From positions 1 through 7,674 of the forward strand of contig CALKUW010000008.1 in NCBI GenBank assembly GCA_937996585.1: a DNA stretch of 7,674 nucleotides. Reading direction: 5' to 3'. Made by a program: the position numbers and the translations under genes. Each line of letters opens with the position of its first letter. The stretch's first letter is position 1. Origin of the DNA: an uncultured Flavobacteriales bacterium. GTDB lineage: Bacteria > Bacteroidota > Bacteroidia > Flavobacteriales_D > Sanyastnellaceae. Positions 1-6,000 of the stretch are shown one piece after another. The notes under the pieces were generated by a model. That model saw only the letters and a program-made list of their open reading frames with translations, ran no database searches and had not been told where the DNA came from.

Positions 1-12
1 AATTCTGTATCG

Positions 13-84
13 ATGCGCGCTTTCATCGCTTCCGTAGGCTTGTGCCTCATTTCTCTGGTCGCCACCACGTCCAATGGTCTCGCC
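13..84 (+). other. Sec signal peptide of the giant HYR protein
   Basis: Residues 1-24 have one basic residue (R2), a hydrophobic stretch (AFIASVGLCLISLVA) and a polar c-region ending GLA before Q25. Cleavage by signal peptidase I between A24 and Q25 is the natural call. A lipoprotein reading was considered because of C26, but the residue before it is Q, which does not fit a lipobox. The mature protein would therefore start near QCSPDT and run directly into the first HYR domain. Confidence 0.85.
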
Positions 85-3000
85 CAATGCTCTCCCGACA
101 CGGAGAGTCCCACCATCAGCAACATGCCAGATGACATCACCTTGACGGCCGAGGCCGGCTTGTGCGGTGCCACGGTGAGTTGGACGATTCCGTCCGCAGC
201 GGACAATTGTGAGCTGCTCGCATTCACAGCCAACCAGGTCCCGGGCGATTTCTACGCCGTGGGAATCACGACGGTGACCTACACCGCCATGGATACCGAA
301 GGCAACATGGCCGCAGCGAGCTTCACCATCACCATTACGGATGATGAGGATGCCGCCATCACCGACATGCCGTCGAACATCAACCTCAGCAATGATGCGG
401 GTGTCTGCAGCGCAGTGGCCACTTGGGACGAGCCGTCGGCAACGGACAATTGCGGCATCGCGACCTTCACCTCCACCCACGATTCTGGCGACGCATTCGG
501 AGTGGGCACAACGACGGTGACCTACACCGCTACGGATGTGAATGGCAACGTGATCACCGACTCATTCGATGTGGTCGTTACAGATGATGAAAAGCCCGGC
601 ATCAGTGGAATGCCTGCCGACATCACGCAAGCCGCCGACGCCGGAGGATGCACAGCCGTCGTGACTTGGACGCCCCCGACGGCCTCCGACAACTGTACGG
701 TGGCCACCTTCCCCGGCACCCACAATCCCGGCGACACCTTCAATACAGGAACCACGACCGTGAGCTACACGGCCACGGATGCGGCAGGAAACGACTCCAC
801 GGCCACCTTCACTGTGACCATCACAGACGCTGAGGCTCCCACCATCACGAACATGCCGGCCAACATCACGCAGACGGCAGACGCTGGAACCTGTGGCGCC
901 GTGGTGAACTGGACGGAACCCACCATCGCCGACAATTGCGCGCTTGCGGCCAATGGTGGAGATTACGCCCCCGGCGACACCTTCCCGGTGGGCACCACAA
1001 CCGTGACCTACACGGCTGCGGATGCTTCTGGCAACAACGCTACGGCCCAGACATTCACCATCACTGTCACCGACGATGAGGCCCCCACGTTCAGTGGCAT
1101 GCCAGCGGACATCAACCAGTCCACCGATGCAGGCAGCTGCGATGCAGTCGTGACGTGGAGTGCGGTGACGTCTGCCGACAACTGCGGAATCGATACGCTC
1201 TATAGCAGCCACGATTCCGGTGACACTTTCTCCCTCGGAGCAACAACCGTTACCTACACGACGGTCGACATCCACGGTAATACTGCCACGGCGTCCTTTA
1301 CGGTGACCATCGCCGACAATGAGAACCCCTCCATCTCCGGGGCACCTGCCGACATCACCCAAACAGCCGATGCCGGCGTCTGCAGTGCAGCCGTCACCTG
1401 GACGGCGCCTACGGACGGCGACAACTGCGGTTCCACGCTGACCAGCACCCACAGCCCCGGCGACGCCTTCGCAGTGGGGACGACGACCGTAACCTATACG
1501 TCTACCGATGCCGCAGGCAACAGCGCAACGGCTTCGTTTGACGTCATCATCACGGACGACGAGGATCCGGCCATTTCAGGCATGCCGTCCAACATCACGC
1601 AAAGCACCGATGCCAGTGCCTGCACGGCTGCTGTCAGCTGGACCGAGCCGACGGCATCCGACAACTGCGCCGTGGATACATTCACACCCGACGTGGCTTC
1701 GGGAACGGCCTTCAGCATTGGAACCACCACCGTAACCTATACCGCCACGGACATCCACGGCAACGATTACTCGGCATCCTTCACGGTGACCGTCACCGAC
1801 GACGAGGACCCCTCCGTTGACAACCTGCCGGCCAACATCACCCAAACGGCCGATGCCGACAGCTGCAATGCCGCCGTGACCTGGACCGAGCCCACGGCTG
1901 CCGACAACTGTGCAGGCGCCACCATCAGTGGTTCCCACGCCCCCGGCGCCAGGTTTGCCGTAGGCACCACCACGGTGACCTACATCGCCACGGACGCCGC
2001 TGGCAACGCCGATACGGCAAGCTTTACGATCACCGTCAACGACGATCAGAATCCGACCCTCGACAACGTACCCTCCAACATCACCCAGACGGCCGACGCG
2101 GGAGTCTGCTCCGCAGCCGTCACTTGGACGGCCCCGACCGGAACCGACAATTGCGGCGCTCCGACAGTGACCAGCACCCACAGTCCCGGAGCGGCCTTCG
2201 CGGTCGGTACGACCACCGTGACATATACCTCCACGGATGGCGCTGGCAATACCACTTCGGGCAGCTTCAACATCACGGTCACCGACGATGAGGATCCGGC
2301 CATCAGCGGCATGCCGGCCAACATCACACAGAGCACCGACGCCGGTGCCTGCACGGCCGCTGTGAGCTGGACGGAACCGGCGGCATCCGACAACTGTGCA
2401 GTAAGTACGTTTACCACTTCCCACAACTCCGGAGATGCTTTCTCCCTGGGCACGACCACCGTGACCTACACCGCCACGGACATCCACGGAAACACGACTT
2501 CCAGCACCTTCGACGTAACCGTCGAGGACGATGAGGCACCCGCCATCACCGGCACGGCCGACATCACCGCCTACACGGCATCCGGAGGATGTTCCGCTGT
2601 CGTGAATTGGGCAGCCCCGACTGCCACCGACAACTGCACGCTGGCGAGCCTGACGGGCACGCACAACAGCGGATCGACCTATGAGCTCGGCACCACCACT
2701 GTGACTTATTCCGCGATTGACGGCGAGGGCAACGTCTCCACGGCCAGCTTCGACGTGACCGTACTCGATACGATTTCCCCCACCATCAGTGGCATGCCGG
2801 CCGATATTTCACAGTCGGTCGATACCGACAGCTGCAATGCCGTCGTCACGTGGACCCCTCCCACCGCCGATGACAACTGCACCCTCATCTCCCTCGTAGG
2901 GTCGCACTCTCCTGGCGACACCTTCAACAACGGCGCCACCACGGTGACCTACACGGCCACGGACAGCTCAGGCAACGTGACGTCGAGCAGCTTCACGGTG

Positions 3001-6000
3001 AGCGTTACCCTCACCGAGTCCCCTACCATCAGCGGAGTCCCGGCAGACATCAGTGTGTCGGCCGACGCCGGCATCTGCGGTGCAGCCGTCACGTGGACCG
3101 AGCCCACCGCCACGGGCAGCTGTGGTGCGGCCAGCCTGGCTTCCAACTACGACCCGGGCGACACCTTCCCGGTGGGCACGACGACCGTGACCTACACGGC
3201 CGATCAGACCGGTGCACCCAGTGCATCAGGGTCCTTCACCGTGACGGTAACGGACAACGAGAACCCGACCATCTCCGGTATGCCGGCCAACATCACGCAG
3301 ACGGCCGATGCCGGTGCCTGTACGGCCGCTGTCAGCTGGACCGAGCCTACGGCATCCGACAACTGCGCCGTGGATACATTCACTTCTGACATTGCTTCCG
3401 GATCCAACTTCAACGTCGGAAGCACCACGGTGACCTACACGGCCACGGACATCTACGGCAACTCGACCTCCAGCACCTTCACGGTGACCGTGACCGACGA
3501 TGAGGCCCCCTCCATTGAGGACCTGCCCACTGACTACGATGGTGTCGATTTCGTGCCGGCCAACATCACCCTAGCGGCCGATGCCGACAGCTGCAACGCC
3601 GCTGTAACGTGGGCCCCCCATCCTACGGCTGCCGACAACTGTGCAGGCGCCACCATCAGTAGTTCCCACGCCCCCGGAGACAGGTTTGCCGTCGGTACCA
3701 CCACGGTGACCTACACCGCCACGGACGCTGCCGGCAACACCGGTACGGGAAGCTTTACGGTGACCATCAACGATGAGCAGCAGCCGACCTTGAACAACAT
3801 GCCGGCCAACATCACCCAGACGGCCGATGCCGGCGTCTGCTCCGCAGCCGTCACCTGGACGGCCCCGACCGGTGACGACAATTGTGGCGCTCCGACGGTG
3901 ACCAGCACCCACAGTCCCGGGGACGCGTTTGCGGTCGGTACGACCACCGTGACCTACACCGCCACGGATGCCGCAGGCAATGCCACCACTGGCAGCTTCA
4001 ACATCACGGTCACCGACAATGAGGATCCGGCCATCAGCGGGATGCCTGCTGACATCACCGTCAGCGCCGATGCCGGACTCTGCACCACGGCCGTCAACTG
4101 GACCGCTCCTACGGCATCCGACAACTGCGCCATAGACACGTTCTCCCCGGACATCGCCTCGGGAACCACCTTCTTCCTCGGCACCACCACGGTGACCTAC
4201 ACGGCCACGGACATTTACGGCAACTCGACATCGTCCACCTTCGATGTGATCGTGCAGGACAACGAGGCCCCCACCATCTCCGGCTTGCCGGCTGACATCA
4301 CGCAGCAGGCCGATGCCGGACTCTGCACCACGGCCGTCTCGTGGACCACTCCCACCGCAGGAGACAACTGCCCGGGCTCGAGCATTTCGTCCGATATCGC
4401 ATCGGGTACCACCTTCTTCCTCGGTACCACACCGGTCACCTACACCGCGACCGACGCTGTTGGCAATTCCTACTCGGCCAGCTTCAACGTAATCGTGGTC
4501 GACAACCAGAGCCCCACCTTCTCCGGCGTGCCGGCTGACATCAGCGTCAGTGCCGATGCCGGAAGCTGCAGTGCGGCGGTGACCTGGACTGCGCCGACCG
4601 CAGCTGACAACTGCCCGGGCGTGAGCGGGTCTTCTTCCCACGCATCCGGTTCCTCTTTCCCGGTGGGTACCACCACGGTGACCTATACGGGAACGGACAC
4701 CTCCGGGAACACCGGCACCGCTTCTTTCAACGTGACGGTGACCGACAATACCGCACCGACGATTTCCGGCATGCCCGCGGACATCACGTTGGATCCGCCG
4801 CCGGCCGAATGCGACACCGCCGTAACGTGGACCGATCCGACGGCCGCGGACAACTGTGCGGTGGCCACGTTCACCTCCTCCCACACTTCAGGAAGCCCGC
4901 TCTCCGTCGGCACCACCACCACGGTCACCTACACCGCCACGGACATCAACGGCAACACGACTACGGCCAGCTTCACCATCACGGTGAACGATCCCGACTT
5001 CGACGGGGACAACATCGGCGACTGCACGGACCCGGACATCGACAACGACGGTTCGCTCAATGCCGACGACTCCGACGATTTCAACAACAGCGTCTGTTCC
5101 GATACGGATGGAGACGGCTGTGAGGACTGTGCGCAAGGCGGCGAGAACTCCTACGACCCTAACAATGACGGCACGGACAGTGACGGCGACGGCATCTGCG
5201 ACGAGAACGACAACTGCAGCGATCCGTTGGCCAACAACTACCTCGACCCTGCGAACGAGGAGTGCCAGGTCTGCCCGAACGCACCGCTCTTCAACGGCAT
5301 CAGCTGCACGGATGCGGCCACGACGCTTTCGTCCGCTGACGGCGCCATCAGCCTGGACCTCGCCGGCAACGCCGCCTCCACGCTGTACCTGTGGGGCATC
5401 AATGGAGCACCGGACACCACCATTGCCCTGCCGGACGATCTCAACGACCTCCAAGCCGGATACTACACCGCCATGGTGCAGGACGCCGACGGATGCTGGG
5501 GTGTAGCCGACACATCGGTGGGCGGCACGACCCTGCAGCAGCCGGCCATCATGCGCGAGATCATCATCCCGTACGACATCTGCTGCAGCGGTTGCGGCAT
5601 CAACGACGCCGACGCCGATGGCCTCTGTGACGACGGCGACAACTGCACCGACCAGTCGGCCTGCAACTTCGACGACGACTGCAACGAGCCGTGCGTCTAC
5701 CCTGACGGAAACGGCAACTGCACCGGCTACGGCGAGTGTAGCTTCGCCTGCGCAGGGGGCTACCTCACCCAAACCAGCTCCGATCATTTGCTGTTTGGCG
5801 ACGAGAATGGAAACCTGATCGGATATGACATCAGTACGGGAACCATCACTTCGGCCGGACCGAATAATTACGACGCCGGCGGAAGCAACAACCTCCAGCT
5901 GATGTTCTTCGAGGAGGACAACTGCACACTCTACATGGGAGACAGCGATGGATTCGCCTTGATGGACATTGGCACGGGCACTGTTGGACAGGATATCGGA

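Larger units (their letters stand above)
103..4992 (+). repeat. Array of 20 tandem HYR (hyalin) domains
   Basis: Twenty direct units, mostly 81 residues (243 bp), with no linkers. Unit starts: 103, 346, 589, 832, 1078, 1321, 1561, 1804, 2047, 2290, 2533, 2773, 3016, 3259, 3502, 3778, 4021, 4264, 4507, 4750. The consensus reads E-x-P-x-I-S-G-M-P-A-[DN]-I-T-x-x-A-D-A-G, then C-x-A-A-V-T-W-T-x-P-T-A-x-D-N-C, then G-T-T-T-V-T-Y-T-A-T-D-x-x-G-N, ending S-F-x-V-T-V-T-D-D. The C...V.W..P...DNC and TTTVTY.A.D..GN motifs are hallmarks of the HYR family. Each unit has two cysteines about 15 residues apart, probably an intradomain disulfide after export. Length exceptions: units 6 and 11 have 80 residues, unit 4 has 82, and unit 15 has 92. 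Deviants: unit 11 lacks the MP motif, unit 12 ends TLT instead of TDD, unit 13 has GSC for DNC, and unit 20 has DPPPAEC and an extra Thr. The array probably forms a rigid extracellular stalk. Confidence 0.93.

Noticed and set aside
103..4992. The regular 243-bp periodicity as a CRISPR or other non-coding DNA repeat array
   Set aside because: Units are fully coding, diverge mainly in a protein-compatible way, lack short identical repeats with unique spacers, and carry HYR motifs.
562..5787. Long minus-strand open frames (e.g. 562-1452, 1576-2664, 3571-4884, 4888-5787) inside the giant gene
   Set aside because: They mirror the periodic HYR codons in antisense and give low-complexity Gly/Arg/Val-rich repeats with no domain. 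The plus-strand frame has a signal peptide and recognisable domains, so these are shadows.
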